From positions 1-63,055 of the forward strand of contig JANXOM010000196.1 of assembly GCA_025353585.1 (NCBI GenBank): a stretch of 63,055 nt of DNA, in the 5' to 3' direction. This DNA comes from Deltaproteobacteria bacterium. GTDB lineage: Bacteria > Myxococcota_A > Polyangia > Haliangiales > Haliangiaceae. Shown here piece by piece: positions 29,241 to 37,415 of this stretch (the first letter of the stretch is position 1; the number at the start of each line of letters is the position of its first letter). The notes beneath the pieces were generated by a model, which made no database searches, was not told the DNA's origin, and saw nothing but the letters and a program-made list of their open reading frames with translations. Both the position numbers and the translations under genes were made by a program.

Positions 29241-30680
29241 TCACAGGCGAAGGGTCAAGTTGAACGTGATGCGGTCGTCACGCTTGACGAGGTCCGGCGT
29301 GAAGCCGGCCTGCGCGGCCGGGTCGACCGGGAGGACGCCGTTCGGGCCGGTGATCCCGCCGTGCCCGCTGAAGTACGGCTGGTTGGCCTGGCGGTGGGCG
29401 TACTCGAGGCGCGTCAGCAGCCACGGGCTCGGCCAGTAGTCGAGCGTGACGGACGCGCCGCCGACCACGAGCTTGCCCGGCATGGGGAGCGCGTACGCCG
29501 AGCCGACGGGAAACTTCGTGCTGATGGCTTGCGTCTGGTCGTTGTAGAAGTCGATGCGGACGCCGGTCTTCCACTTCTCCGACCACTCGATGTGATGCGC
29601 GAGCTGCGCGCCGCCCATCCAGCCCGACGGCGCGTCGCCGCGGTGCTCGTGGCCGAGATCCGCGACGAGCGAGAACGCGAGCGAGCGCACGCGCGCGTGC
29701 GGATCCGGGTTCTTGTAGTACCGGACCTGCAGGTTGTTGTCGGTGTAGAGGCGCAGCGAGCTCGGATCGTTCTCGACCTCGCGCCCCGCGTAGAGCGAGT
29801 TCACGAGCGAGATCCACTCGCGCGGCCGCCAGTTCCACAGGTACCCGCCGGCGCGCGTCTCGTGCCACTCGCCGAACGTCTGCCAGCCGTTCACGACCCA
29901 GAGCTCCAGCTTCATCCGCTGCGTGAGCAGGAACTGCCCGCGAAAGCCGAAGAAGTAGTACGGCGTGAAGTCCGACATGAACGCGTGGTTGTAGGCCCAG
30001 TTCTCCTCCGGCAAGTAGCTCTCGAGGCCGACGTACGAGGGGAAGATGCCGAGCTCCGCGTTCACGCCGTGGAGCTGATGGAAGTGCCAGCCGACCGCGG
30101 CCTGCTGCACGTTCTGCAGGAGGCGGTTCGTCAGGTAGAAGCCGCGCGTGGTCGTGGTGTCCTGGCCCGCGATGGTCTCGACCGTCGAGCCGTACTGGAT
30201 GTAGAGGCGGCCGATCGGGCCGTCGAGGCCGGTCACGTCGAGGCCGACGTGCGCGAGGTTCAGCGAGATCTCGTTATGGCGGGGCGCGGTCGTCGTCGGG
30301 AAGACGGTGTGGTCGATCGGCCGGTGGAATTGGTAGCCGTAGTAGGTGTCGACGTAGAGCGAGAGCGTCACGGGGCCGGTCTGCAAGAGAGACGGCGGCT
30401 GGGGGTTGTTGCCGTTCATCCAGGCGAAGTCGAACTCGCCGAACGTGGGCTCGCGGACGTCCAGCGGCTTCGGGCCTGGGTCCACGGGCGGGGGTGCCGG
30501 TGGCGCCGGTCGCGAAGCGGCGTGCGCGGCAGCCTCGAGCTGCTGGATGCGCCCCTCCAGCGCGTGGACCTCCGCCGCGGAGGGCGGCGGCGGTGCGGCA
30601 GCGGGTTCGTCGTCGGCACGGGCGGCCGGCGCCGCCATCAAGAGACAGACCGCGATGACGAGGCCGGGAACACGAGTCAT
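29241..30680 (-). CDS. Outer-membrane beta-barrel protein (BBP2/porin-like) of the K+ operon, second copy
   Basis: 479 aa from the ATG at 30680 (AAGG Shine-Dalgarno 8 nt upstream; a GTG two codons earlier is an alternative). Signal peptide ends AAPAARA, then a short coiled-coil segment (AAEVHALEGRIQQLEAAAHA) and a Pro-rich linker, as in porins with an N-terminal trimerising helix. The barrel part includes LSLYVDTYYGYQFHRP, SLNLAHVGLDVTG, LELWVVNGWQTFGEW and YAHRQANQPYFSGHGGITG and ends FNLTLRL. Homologous to the next gene in the operon. It starts 33 nt after the KimA-like stop. Confidence 0.82.
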   Translation of the reverse strand: MTRVPGLVIAVCLLMAAPAARADDEPAAAPPPPSAAEVHALEGRIQQLEAAAHAASRPAPPAPPPVDPGPKPLDVREPTFGEFDFAWMNGNNPQPPSLLQTGPVTLSLYVDTYYGYQFHRPIDHTVFPTTTAPRHNEISLNLAHVGLDVTGLDGPIGRLYIQYGSTVETIAGQDTTTTRGFYLTNRLLQNVQQAAVGWHFHQLHGVNAELGIFPSYVGLESYLPEENWAYNHAFMSDFTPYYFFGFRGQFLLTQRMKLELWVVNGWQTFGEWHETRAGGYLWNWRPREWISLVNSLYAGREVENDPSSLRLYTDNNLQVRYYKNPDPHARVRSLAFSLVADLGHEHRGDAPSGWMGGAQLAHHIEWSEKWKTGVRIDFYNDQTQAISTKFPVGSAYALPMPGKLVVGGASVTLDYWPSPWLLTRLEYAHRQANQPYFSGHGGITGPNGVLPVDPAAQAGFTPDLVKRDDRITFNLTLRL

Positions 30681-30713
30681 GGACACCTTGGCGAGCAGTG
30701 AAGGTCGGCTGTC

Positions 30714-32585
30714 TCAGTCATGCAAGTGAAACAGCGTGCTGATGACCACGACCCGGTCCGTGCAGCGCGCCCGGATCATCGCGCGCAAGAGGCTGCCGCG
30801 GTTGTTGTGGTAGAGGCCCTCCCACCAGTGGCTCATGATCAGATCCGGGATCACGACGGCGATGTCGCGCTCGGGATGCTCGGCCGCGAGGGCCGCCACG
30901 AAGTCGACGAACGGCGTGAAGAACTGCCGGTAGGCGGACGTGAGCACGACGAGCTTGGGCGCGACGATCCGCGCCTGCCGGGCGGGATTTCCGATCAGGA
31001 GCTGCCAGTTGTCGGACAGGTCCTCGGTCGTGCTCGTCTCCGTCTTGACCTGGACGACGTGGATCTCGTCCGAGAGCCGGAGCGCGAACTTAAGCCCCCG
31101 CTGCGTCATCCGGCTCCAGGTCCCCGCCGCGAGCACCACGATCGGATCCTGGCGCTCCGGCATCGCCATCGGCTCGATGGTCGCGAGCTGATCGGCGACG
31201 TCGGCGTAGTGGGCGTGCACGCGGCGGAAGAAGACGTACAGGAGCGGGACGATGATGACGGTCAGCCACGCGCCCTCGCCGAACTTCGAGATCGTCACGA
31301 CCACGAGCGTCGCGCCCGTCGCGATCGCCCCCGCGGCGCTGATCACGGTCGACCGGCGCGCCCCCGGGCCACCGGTGCGGCGCCAGTGCGCCACCATCCC
31401 CGCCTGGGACAGCGTGAACGCCAGGAACGCGCCGATGGCGAACAGCGGGATCAGGCGGTCGGTGATCCCGCCGAAGCCGAACAGCAGCGCGCCGGCGAGG
31501 ACGGCGAGCAAGATGATGCCGTTCGAGAACACGAGGCGCCGCCCGCGCTCGGCGAACGAGCCGGGCAGGTACCGGTCGTCGGCGAGCACGCGGCAGAGGC
31601 GGGGAAAGTCGGCGAAGGAGGTGTTCGCCGACAAGGCGAGCACGGCCACGATCGCGCCCATGGTCACGTAGTAGAAGACGCCGCGGCCGAGCACGGCGGC
31701 GACGAGCAGGGACAGCACGCTCTGGTAGCCGTCCGCGCCGGGCTCGGTGGCCGCGATGCCATACGCCTTGCACAGGACCGCGATCCCGCCGAGCAGCACG
31801 ATCAGGAGCGCGATGATCGCGGTCAGCGTCCGCTGCGCGACGGGCACGGCCGGCTTGCGAAAGATCGGTACGGCGTTGGAGACCGCCTCCACCCCGGTCA
31901 TCGCCGTGCATCCGCTGGCGAACGCTTTGAGCAGGAGCCACACGCTGGCCGCCTCGAGGGCGGGGGGCACGGCCGGCGGCGCGGCGACCGGCAGCGGCGC
32001 GCCGTCGCTCGCGAGCATCTTGACCAGCCCGACCACGATCACCACGGCGAGCGTCCCGACAAAGGCCAGGGTCGGCACCATGAAGATCGCGCCGGATTCC
32101 TTGAGGCCGCGCAGGTTCGCGAGGGTGATGAGCCCGAGGATGAGGAGGCAGAGCGGCACGGTGTACGGGAGCAGCGCCGGGACCGCGGAGACAAGGGCGC
32201 CGACGCCAGCGGAGATGCCGACGGCGACGTTGAGGATGTAGTCGAGCGCCAGCGCGGCGCCGGCGACGAGCCCGGCGCGAGGGCCGAGGTTCTCCTTGGC
32301 CACGGTGTACGAGCCACCACCGCCTGGATAGGCCGCGATCGTCTGGCGGTACGAGACGAAGACCACGAGCAGGATCGCGCAGATGATCGCGATGATCGGG
32401 ACGACGTGCGCGATGCCGGCCGCTCCGAGCGGGAGGAGCAAGGTCAGCGCGGCCTCGGGGCCGTAGGCCGCCGAGGAGAGCGCGTCGAGGCCGAGCACCG
32501 GAACGCCCGTCGCGAGGCCGATGTGGTGCTCCGCCTCGTCGTGAGTCGAGAGCGGTTTTCCGAGGAGGCGATCCAGGAGGCCCAT
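30714..32585 (-). CDS. kimA: KimA-like APC-superfamily K+ importer, first gene of the kdp operon
   Basis: 623 aa from the ATG at 32585, chosen for its GGGGAG Shine-Dalgarno; an open extension of 14 codons upstream has none. Twelve-TM APC fold with strong KimA (YdaO) likeness through its length: VLGLDALSSAAYGPEAALTL, SYRQTIAAYPGGGGSYTVAK, FASGCTAMTGVEAVSNAVPI and SANTSFADFPRLCRVLADD, followed by a cytoplasmic C-terminal domain of ~150 residues. KimA is a high-affinity proton-coupled K+ importer in Bacillus. Gene order with kdp strongly favours K+ as substrate here. Paralogue of the gene at 33271. General amino-acid permease is the alternative. Confidence 0.85.
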   Translation of the reverse strand: MGLLDRLLGKPLSTHDEAEHHIGLATGVPVLGLDALSSAAYGPEAALTLLLPLGAAGIAHVVPIIAIICAILLVVFVSYRQTIAAYPGGGGSYTVAKENLGPRAGLVAGAALALDYILNVAVGISAGVGALVSAVPALLPYTVPLCLLILGLITLANLRGLKESGAIFMVPTLAFVGTLAVVIVVGLVKMLASDGAPLPVAAPPAVPPALEAASVWLLLKAFASGCTAMTGVEAVSNAVPIFRKPAVPVAQRTLTAIIALLIVLLGGIAVLCKAYGIAATEPGADGYQSVLSLLVAAVLGRGVFYYVTMGAIVAVLALSANTSFADFPRLCRVLADDRYLPGSFAERGRRLVFSNGIILLAVLAGALLFGFGGITDRLIPLFAIGAFLAFTLSQAGMVAHWRRTGGPGARRSTVISAAGAIATGATLVVVTISKFGEGAWLTVIIVPLLYVFFRRVHAHYADVADQLATIEPMAMPERQDPIVVLAAGTWSRMTQRGLKFALRLSDEIHVVQVKTETSTTEDLSDNWQLLIGNPARQARIVAPKLVVLTSAYRQFFTPFVDFVAALAAEHPERDIAVVIPDLIMSHWWEGLYHNNRGSLLRAMIRARCTDRVVVISTLFHLHD

Positions 32586-32606
32586 CTGCGCGCTCCCCAG
32601 TGAGTC

Positions 32607-32625
32607 GCGGGACGCGGGGTCCCGC
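32607..32625 (-). promoter_or_regulatory. 5' leader hairpin of the kimA-kdp operon
   Basis: GCGGGAC and GTCCCGC form a perfect 7-bp GC-rich stem with a 5-nt loop, 22 nt upstream of the kimA-like ATG and just downstream of the tandem 11-bp boxes. It would lie in the 5' leader. Too small for a c-di-AMP riboswitch; could stabilise the mRNA or be a protein site. Confidence 0.4.
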
Positions 32626-32633
32626 AATCACGC

Positions 32634-32655
32634 GCGCATCAGGATCACGTCAAGA
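32634..32655 (-). promoter_or_regulatory. Tandem 11-bp boxes upstream of the kimA-kdp operon (KdpE-type operator candidate)
   Basis: Read on the minus strand, TCTTGACGTGA is followed at once by TCCTGATGCGC, two boxes at exactly 11-bp period that match the boxes at 33166-33198 and 35244-35265. OmpR/PhoB-family regulators bind direct repeats of this period. TTGACG inside the first box could also be a -35 element, but a matching -10 (TGATTG at a 17-nt spacer) is weak. Confidence 0.6.
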
Positions 32656-32759
32656 TCGGCATGGCTCGATGATCGTGCAGCCCGCCCGACCGGGGCGGTC
32701 GGATCGTGCGGGTCTCCGGGCCGCGCCCCCCCGCCGCACGCTCGGCCGGGGTTCGCGCC

Positions 32760-32774
32760 CGGCACTGTTCTTGA
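32760..32774 (+). promoter_or_regulatory. Sigma54-like promoter candidate
   Basis: CGGCACTGTTCTTGA has GGCAC at -24 and TTG at -12 with the right spacing, missing the final C of the GC dinucleotide at -12. It points toward the GNAT-like gene at 32815 and the second KimA-like operon. An NtrC-type sigma54 regulator is encoded in the divergent operon, which makes the site worth noting; the match is imperfect. Confidence 0.35.
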
Positions 32775-32814
32775 AGTACCGCCGAGGGCCGACGCGTTCG
32801 GCCGAGGTCTCACC

Positions 32815-33171
32815 GTGCACATGCCCTCCCCGCTCCTCTCCGCCCAGATCACGAGCACCCGCATTCGCGGCGGCGGCCACGACGATCTCCCCGCCCTCGC
32901 TCGCCTCGTCGCCCGCGCGAACAGCGTTGCCGGCGCGCCCCACATCGAGCTCGACGAGCTCGATGACCGGCTCGAGCTGGGCCAGCTGATCGTCCTGGAG
33001 CTACAGCCGAACGAGCTCGTCGCAGCGGCCTGCACGGCGCCCCACCGCGGCGTCGTGTTCCTCGTCATCGATCCCGAGGTGGCGAGCCCGGAGCTCGAGC
33101 ACCGCATGATCGGCGTCGCGAACGCCCTGTGCGAGTCCGAGCGCGCCGCACCGGCTCGCGTCCAGTCTTGA
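32815..33171 (+). CDS. Small GNAT-like protein
   Basis: 118 aa, GTG start with GAGG 7 nt upstream (ATG at 32821 is a second option). The sequence IRGGGHDDLPALARLVARAN followed by LGQLIVLEL, ELVAAACTA and VVFLVIDPEVASPELEHRMI reads like the front half of an N-acetyltransferase fold, but it stops before the usual acetyl-CoA-binding helix and final strands, so it may be a small divergent or truncated member. First gene of the rightward K+ operon; its stop codon overlaps the first 11-bp box of the next gene. Confidence 0.6.
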   Translation: MHMPSPLLSAQITSTRIRGGGHDDLPALARLVARANSVAGAPHIELDELDDRLELGQLIVLELQPNELVAAACTAPHRGVVFLVIDPEVASPELEHRMIGVANALCESERAAPARVQS

Positions 33172-33198
33172 TACGGTCTTGATGCGATCTTGATACCG
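33166..33198 (+). promoter_or_regulatory. Three tandem 11-bp boxes upstream of the second KimA-like gene (KdpE-type operator candidate)
   Basis: TCTTGATACGG, TCTTGATGCGA and TCTTGATACCG follow each other with an exact 11-bp period. Twelve nt later comes TTGACG (33211), a possible -35, and a GCTACC/CTAACG stretch near 33236-33246 where a -10 would lie. The same arrangement recurs at 35244-35309. OmpR-family dimers bind tandem half-sites at this spacing. Confidence 0.68.
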
Positions 33199-33270
33199 GC
33201 GGTCCCGGCGTTGACGCGGCGCGCACGTGACCGGCGCTACCTAACGAGGGCGGCTTGGAAGGCCGCACCC

Positions 33271-35250
33271 ATGTCCCCAAACTTCGCTCGTCGGTTGTTC
33301 GGACGCGCTCGCGATCTCAAGGATCCGCACGTCTTTCATCAGATGGCCCTCGTGGCCTTTCTGGCGTGGGTCGGCCTCGGGGCCGATGGCCTGTCGTCAT
33401 CGGCGTATGGCCCCGAGGAGGCCTTCAAGGCGCTCGGGACCCATCGCTACCTCGCCGTGTTCCTCGCGATCGCGACGGCGGCGACGGTCTTCATCATCGC
33501 GTGGGGCTACAGCCGCATCATCGAGGAGTTCCCGCACGGCGGCGGTGGCTACATCGTCGCCAGCAAGCACCTCGGCCCGACCATCGGCGCCGTCTCCGGC
33601 TGCGCGTTGCTCGTCGACTACGTGCTCACGATCTCGGTCTCCCTGGCCTCCGGCGCCGACGCCGTCCTGAGCTTCGCGCCCTCCGCCCTGCCCTACAAGC
33701 TGGCCATCGTGTTCGCCGTGCTCGGGATCCTGACGCTCCTGAACCTGCGCGGCGTGAAGGAGTCAGTGAAGATCCTGACGCCGATCTTCATCATCTTCCT
33801 CATCACGCACGCGATCCTCATCGTCGGCTCCGTCAGCACGAACCTCGGCCACGCGAGCGAGGTGGTGAGCGCGGTGCCGCACGACCTGAGCCACGACCTC
33901 AAGACGATCGGGCTCGGCGCGGTCGCGCTCATCTTCATGCGGGCCTTCTCGCTCGGCGGCGGTACCTTCACCGGGATCGAGGCAGTCTCGAACGGCCTCG
34001 CGATCATGCGCGAGCCGCGCGTGCGCACGGCGAAGCGCACGATGGTGCTGATGGCCTGCTCGCTGGCGATCACGGCCGGCGGCATCCTGCTCGCCTACCT
34101 GCTCCTCGACGTGCACCACGAGGAGGGCAAGACGATGAACGCGACGCTCGCCGAGGCGTTTGTCGGCACGGGCAGCTGGGCCCGGGTCTTCGTCGTGGTC
34201 ACCCTCATCTCGGAGGGCGCGCTGCTGTTCGTGGCCGCCCAGGCGGGCTTCCTCGATGGTCCGCGCGTGATGGCGAACATGGCGCTCGACCAGTGGCTAC
34301 CGCACCGGATGGCGGCGCTGTCCGAGCAGCTGACGATGCGGAACGGCGTGTACCTGATGGCGGGCGCCGCGGCGCTGATCCTCGCGTACACGGGCGGCTC
34401 CGTCGACACGCTCGTCGTCATGTATTCGATCAACGTGTTCATCACGTTCACGCTGTCGAACGTGGCGATGATCCGCCACGCGCTTCACGTGCGCGAAGGC
34501 AACTGGCGGCGCGCGATCCTGGTGCACGGGCTCGCCGCGCTGGTGTGCGGCATGATCCTCGTGGTCACGCTGATCGAGAAGTTCACCGAGGGCGGCTGGA
34601 TCACGATGGTCATCACGAGCGCGCTCGTGCTCCTGTGTGTGGTCATCCGCGTCCACTACCGCGCGGTGAGCGGGAAGGTCGCGCAGCTGTCGCGCGAGCT
34701 CGCGCTCGACATCCCGCCGGTGCACGAGGTCACCGAGCGCACCCCGCTCGACCCGACGAAGCCGACGGCCGTGGTCCTCGCGGGCGGCTACGGCGGGCTC
34801 GGCCTGCACACGCTGATGCAGATCCCGCGCGTGTTCCCCGGCCAGTTCTCGCAGATCGTGTTCATCGCCGTCGGCGTGATCGATGCGGGCGTGTTCAAGG
34901 GCAAGGACGAGGTCGACGCGATGAACGACAAGCTCGCGGGCGACCTCGACAAGTACGTCGCGTTCGCGCGCGGCCACATGGGCTGGGCCGCCGAGGCGAA
35001 CCACGCGATCGGGACCGAGGCGGTCGCCGAGCTCGACCGGATGTGCCGCGAGGTGGCCGGGCGCTTCCCGCGGTCGGTGTTCTTCGCGGGCAAGCTGATC
35101 TTCGAGGAGGAGAGCTGGTACCAGCGGATCCTCCACAACGAGACGGCCGCCGCGGTCGAGCGGAGGTTGCAGTTCGCTGGCCTGCCGATGATCGTGATGC
35201 CGATCCGCGTCTTCGATGCGATGCGGCCGGGCGGCGGCACGAGTTCTTGA
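33271..35250 (+). CDS. kimA: KimA-like APC-superfamily K+ importer, second copy
   Basis: 659 aa from the ATG at 33271, set by GGAAGG 8 nt upstream; the open frame further left runs through the tandem boxes. Twelve TM helices with GLGADGLSSSAYGPEEAF, EEFPHGGGGYIVASKHLGP, LNLRGVKESVKILTP and FSLGGGTFTGIEAVSNGLAI, then a long cytoplasmic C-terminal domain (TAVVLAGGYGGLGLHTLMQI). It shares the LSS(A)YGPE and G(V/I)EAVSN motifs with the gene at 30714 and with KimA, but is more divergent (LASGADAVLSFAPS). K+ is the likely substrate from context; ion specificity is not proven by sequence. Confidence 0.8.
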   Translation: MSPNFARRLFGRARDLKDPHVFHQMALVAFLAWVGLGADGLSSSAYGPEEAFKALGTHRYLAVFLAIATAATVFIIAWGYSRIIEEFPHGGGGYIVASKHLGPTIGAVSGCALLVDYVLTISVSLASGADAVLSFAPSALPYKLAIVFAVLGILTLLNLRGVKESVKILTPIFIIFLITHAILIVGSVSTNLGHASEVVSAVPHDLSHDLKTIGLGAVALIFMRAFSLGGGTFTGIEAVSNGLAIMREPRVRTAKRTMVLMACSLAITAGGILLAYLLLDVHHEEGKTMNATLAEAFVGTGSWARVFVVVTLISEGALLFVAAQAGFLDGPRVMANMALDQWLPHRMAALSEQLTMRNGVYLMAGAAALILAYTGGSVDTLVVMYSINVFITFTLSNVAMIRHALHVREGNWRRAILVHGLAALVCGMILVVTLIEKFTEGGWITMVITSALVLLCVVIRVHYRAVSGKVAQLSRELALDIPPVHEVTERTPLDPTKPTAVVLAGGYGGLGLHTLMQIPRVFPGQFSQIVFIAVGVIDAGVFKGKDEVDAMNDKLAGDLDKYVAFARGHMGWAAEANHAIGTEAVAELDRMCREVAGRFPRSVFFAGKLIFEEESWYQRILHNETAAAVERRLQFAGLPMIVMPIRVFDAMRPGGGTSS

Positions 35251-35265
35251 TCGCTTCTTGACGGC
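35244..35265 (+). promoter_or_regulatory. Tandem 11-bp boxes upstream of the kdpD-C/kdpE unit
   Basis: TTCTTGATCGC and TTCTTGACGGC, exactly 11 bp apart, overlap the stop codon of the second KimA-like gene. TTGATG follows after 13 nt (35279) and GCTAAC near 35304, the same layout as at 33166. It would allow a separate, autoregulated promoter for the small membrane protein, kinase and KdpE genes. Confidence 0.6.
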
Positions 35266-35317
35266 AGAGGTGGGAGCGTTGATGCCATCCGCCCGTCGGG
35301 GTTGCTAACCAGCATGT

Positions 35318-35542
35318 GTGAACCGAGACAACCCGCCGAGCGAGGAGCGCGCCCTGTACGTGGGCCTGGCCGTGCTCGGAACGGCGCTGGTGACGGCGGC
35401 GATCGCGGCGCGCGGCGCGGCGGACACCGGGGCCACGCTGGGCCTCGGCTTCCTGATCGTGGCGATCATTGGCCTCGCGTCGCAGCTGCGGATGGGCCGG
35501 CGCGGCCGGCTGCCCGGCGCGCATTCGCCGCCGCGCGCGTAG
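35318..35542 (+). CDS. Small two-TM membrane protein
   Basis: 74 aa, GTG start. Two hydrophobic segments (YVGLAVLGTALVTAAIAARG and TLGLGFLIVAIIGLASQL) and a basic, Pro-rich C-terminus. No family recognised. It lies just downstream of the 11-bp boxes and 21 nt before the KdpD-C gene, so it may be an accessory of that kinase. Confidence 0.6.
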   Translation: MNRDNPPSEERALYVGLAVLGTALVTAAIAARGAADTGATLGLGFLIVAIIGLASQLRMGRRGRLPGAHSPPRA

Positions 35543-35563
35543 CTCGTCCTCCGGGCGGCGCGC

Positions 35564-36679
35564 GTGGCTGACGCGGCCCGTGCCCCCGCGCGGTGGACGA
35601 GCCCGGCGCGCACGCCGATCGCCCCGAGCCCGGCGCCGAGCCGGCTGCGGGCGCACGCGATCGCGGCCGGCGCGGTCGCGGTGGTCACGGCGCTCGGCTT
35701 CGTGCTCGAGCCGAGCCTGTCGCCATCGGATGTCCCGCTGCTGTATCTGCTCGCGATCTTGATCGGCGCGCTCGGCGGACGCGGGGCCGGCCTGACGGCA
35801 TCCGCGCTGTCCGTGGCCGCCTTCGACTTCTTCTTCGTGCCGCCGCGCTTCACGCTCGCGGTGACCGATCTGCACGCGTGGATCACGTTCGGCGTGATGT
35901 TCGCGGTCGGCCTCGCGATCGGCGACCTGGTGGTGCGGCTGCGCCGGCAGGAGACGGCGACCCACGAGGTCGAGTTGCGCGCGCAGGCCGAGGCGCTGCG
36001 GAACGCGCTGCTGTCGTCGGTGTCGCACGATCTACGGACGCCCCTCGCCGCGATCACGGGCATGGCGACCTCGCTGCGCGACGCGCGCGTGGTGCCGGCC
36101 GAGCACGCCGACGAGGTCGACACGATCATCGAGGAGGCCCAGCGGCTCTCGCGGATCCTGACGAACCTGCTCGCGGTCACGAAGGTCGAGACGGGGGCCG
36201 CGCCGCGCCGCGAGTGGGTGCCGCTCGAGGAGATCGTGGGGGTCGCGCTCGCGCGCCTCGACGACGAGCTGGCCGGGCGCGAGGTGACGGTGGACGTCGC
36301 GGCGGACGTGCTCGCGCATGTCGACCCGATCCTGGTCGAGCAGCTGCTCGTGAACTTGCTCGACAACGCGTCGAAGCACACGGACGCGGGGACGCCGCTC
36401 GCGATCCGGGCGCATCGCGAGGCGAACCGAGCCGTGCTCGAGGTCGCCGACCGCGGCGGCGGCCTGCCCCCCGGGCCGAGCGACCGGCTGTTCGACCGGT
36501 TCGAGCGGGGGCCGACGTTGACCGCGGGGACGGGGCTCGGGCTCGCGGTGTGCCGCGGCGTGGCCGTCGCGCATGGCGGTGGGATCGACGCGTTGCCGCG
36601 CGACGGTGGCGGGGCGATCCTGCGCGCGTGGTTTCCAGATGACGGGGCGCCCCCGAGCCTCGCCGACGAGGCAGCATGA
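35564..36679 (+). CDS. kdpD: KdpD C-terminal half: DUF4118-type membrane domain plus histidine kinase
   Basis: 371 aa, GTG start. After a ~30-residue tail come about four closely spaced TM helices with the KdpD membrane signature (LYLLAILIGALGGRGAGLTA, SVAAFDFFFVPPRFTLAVTD), then a linker helix, HisKA box LLSSVSHDLRTPLAAITGM with H155, N-box LLDNASKHT, G1 EVADRGGGLP and G2 GTGLGLAVCRGVA. This is KdpD from its membrane domain onward, without the N-terminal KdpD/Usp half, which is encoded separately at 21952-23124 in the divergent operon. Overlaps kdpE by 4 nt. Confidence 0.92.
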   Translation: MADAARAPARWTSPARTPIAPSPAPSRLRAHAIAAGAVAVVTALGFVLEPSLSPSDVPLLYLLAILIGALGGRGAGLTASALSVAAFDFFFVPPRFTLAVTDLHAWITFGVMFAVGLAIGDLVVRLRRQETATHEVELRAQAEALRNALLSSVSHDLRTPLAAITGMATSLRDARVVPAEHADEVDTIIEEAQRLSRILTNLLAVTKVETGAAPRREWVPLEEIVGVALARLDDELAGREVTVDVAADVLAHVDPILVEQLLVNLLDNASKHTDAGTPLAIRAHREANRAVLEVADRGGGLPPGPSDRLFDRFERGPTLTAGTGLGLAVCRGVAVAHGGGIDALPRDGGGAILRAWFPDDGAPPSLADEAA

Positions 36680-37392
36680 CCGCGATGCCTGGCCCTGCCC
36701 CGACGGGCGACCTGATCCTGATCGTCGAGGACGAGCCGCCGATGCGGCGCTTCCTGCGGGCGGCGCTGACATCGCACGGGTTTCGCGTGGCGGAGGCAGG
36801 CACGCTCGAGGCGGCGGAGCGCGCGGCGACCGAGGCACCGCCGGCGGCGATCCTGCTCGACCTCGGGCTACCGGACGGAGACGGCGTGGAGTTCTTGCGG
36901 CGCGTGCGCGGCTGGTCGACGGCGCCGGTGATCGTGGTCTCCGCGCGCGACCGCGAAGACGACAAGGTGATCGCGCTCGACGCGGGCGCGGACGACTACC
37001 TGACGAAGCCGTTCGGGACGAGCGAGCTGCTGGCGCGGATCCGGGTGGCGCTGCGCCACGCGCGCGGCCGGACGCTCGGCGCGGACGACCCGGTGGTGAC
37101 GGTGGGGCCGATCCGCATCGACCACGCGCGGCACGAGGTCGCGATGAGCGGGACGGCCGTGCACCTGACGCCGATCGAGTTCCGGCTGCTCGCGCTGCTG
37201 GCGCGGCACGCGGGCAAGGTGCTCACGCACCGCCAGTTGCTCCACGAGGTCTGGGGCCCGCGCGCGACGCATCACAGCCACTACCTGCGCGTCCACATGG
37301 CGGCCCTGCGGCGCAAGCTCGAGGTCGACCCGGCGCGCCCGCGCTGGCTCACCACCGAGGCCGGCGTGGGCTACCGGCTGCGCGACGAGTAG
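36676..37392 (+). CDS. kdpE: KdpE response regulator (OmpR family)
   Basis: 238 aa. Receiver with acidic cluster LIVEDEPP (18-20), phospho-acceptor D62 (ILLDLGLPDGDG) and K of DDYLTKPFGTSELLARI; C-terminal winged helix ending ...EAGVGYRLRDE with LTPIEFRLLALLARH and RQLLHEVWG, all typical of KdpE. ATGA overlap with the KdpD-C kinase indicates the partner. It probably binds the 11-bp tandem boxes found upstream of three transcription units of the island (inference). Confidence 0.93.
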   Translation: MTAMPGPAPTGDLILIVEDEPPMRRFLRAALTSHGFRVAEAGTLEAAERAATEAPPAAILLDLGLPDGDGVEFLRRVRGWSTAPVIVVSARDREDDKVIALDAGADDYLTKPFGTSELLARIRVALRHARGRTLGADDPVVTVGPIRIDHARHEVAMSGTAVHLTPIEFRLLALLARHAGKVLTHRQLLHEVWGPRATHHSHYLRVHMAALRRKLEVDPARPRWLTTEAGVGYRLRDE

Positions 37393-37415
37393 CGACGGAG
37401 ATGATCGACTCGCAG

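Noticed and set aside
32586..32814. ydaO/kimA-type c-di-AMP riboswitch upstream of the kimA-like gene
   Set aside because: The gap holds only a 7-bp hairpin and the 11-bp boxes; no conserved riboswitch core could be seen.
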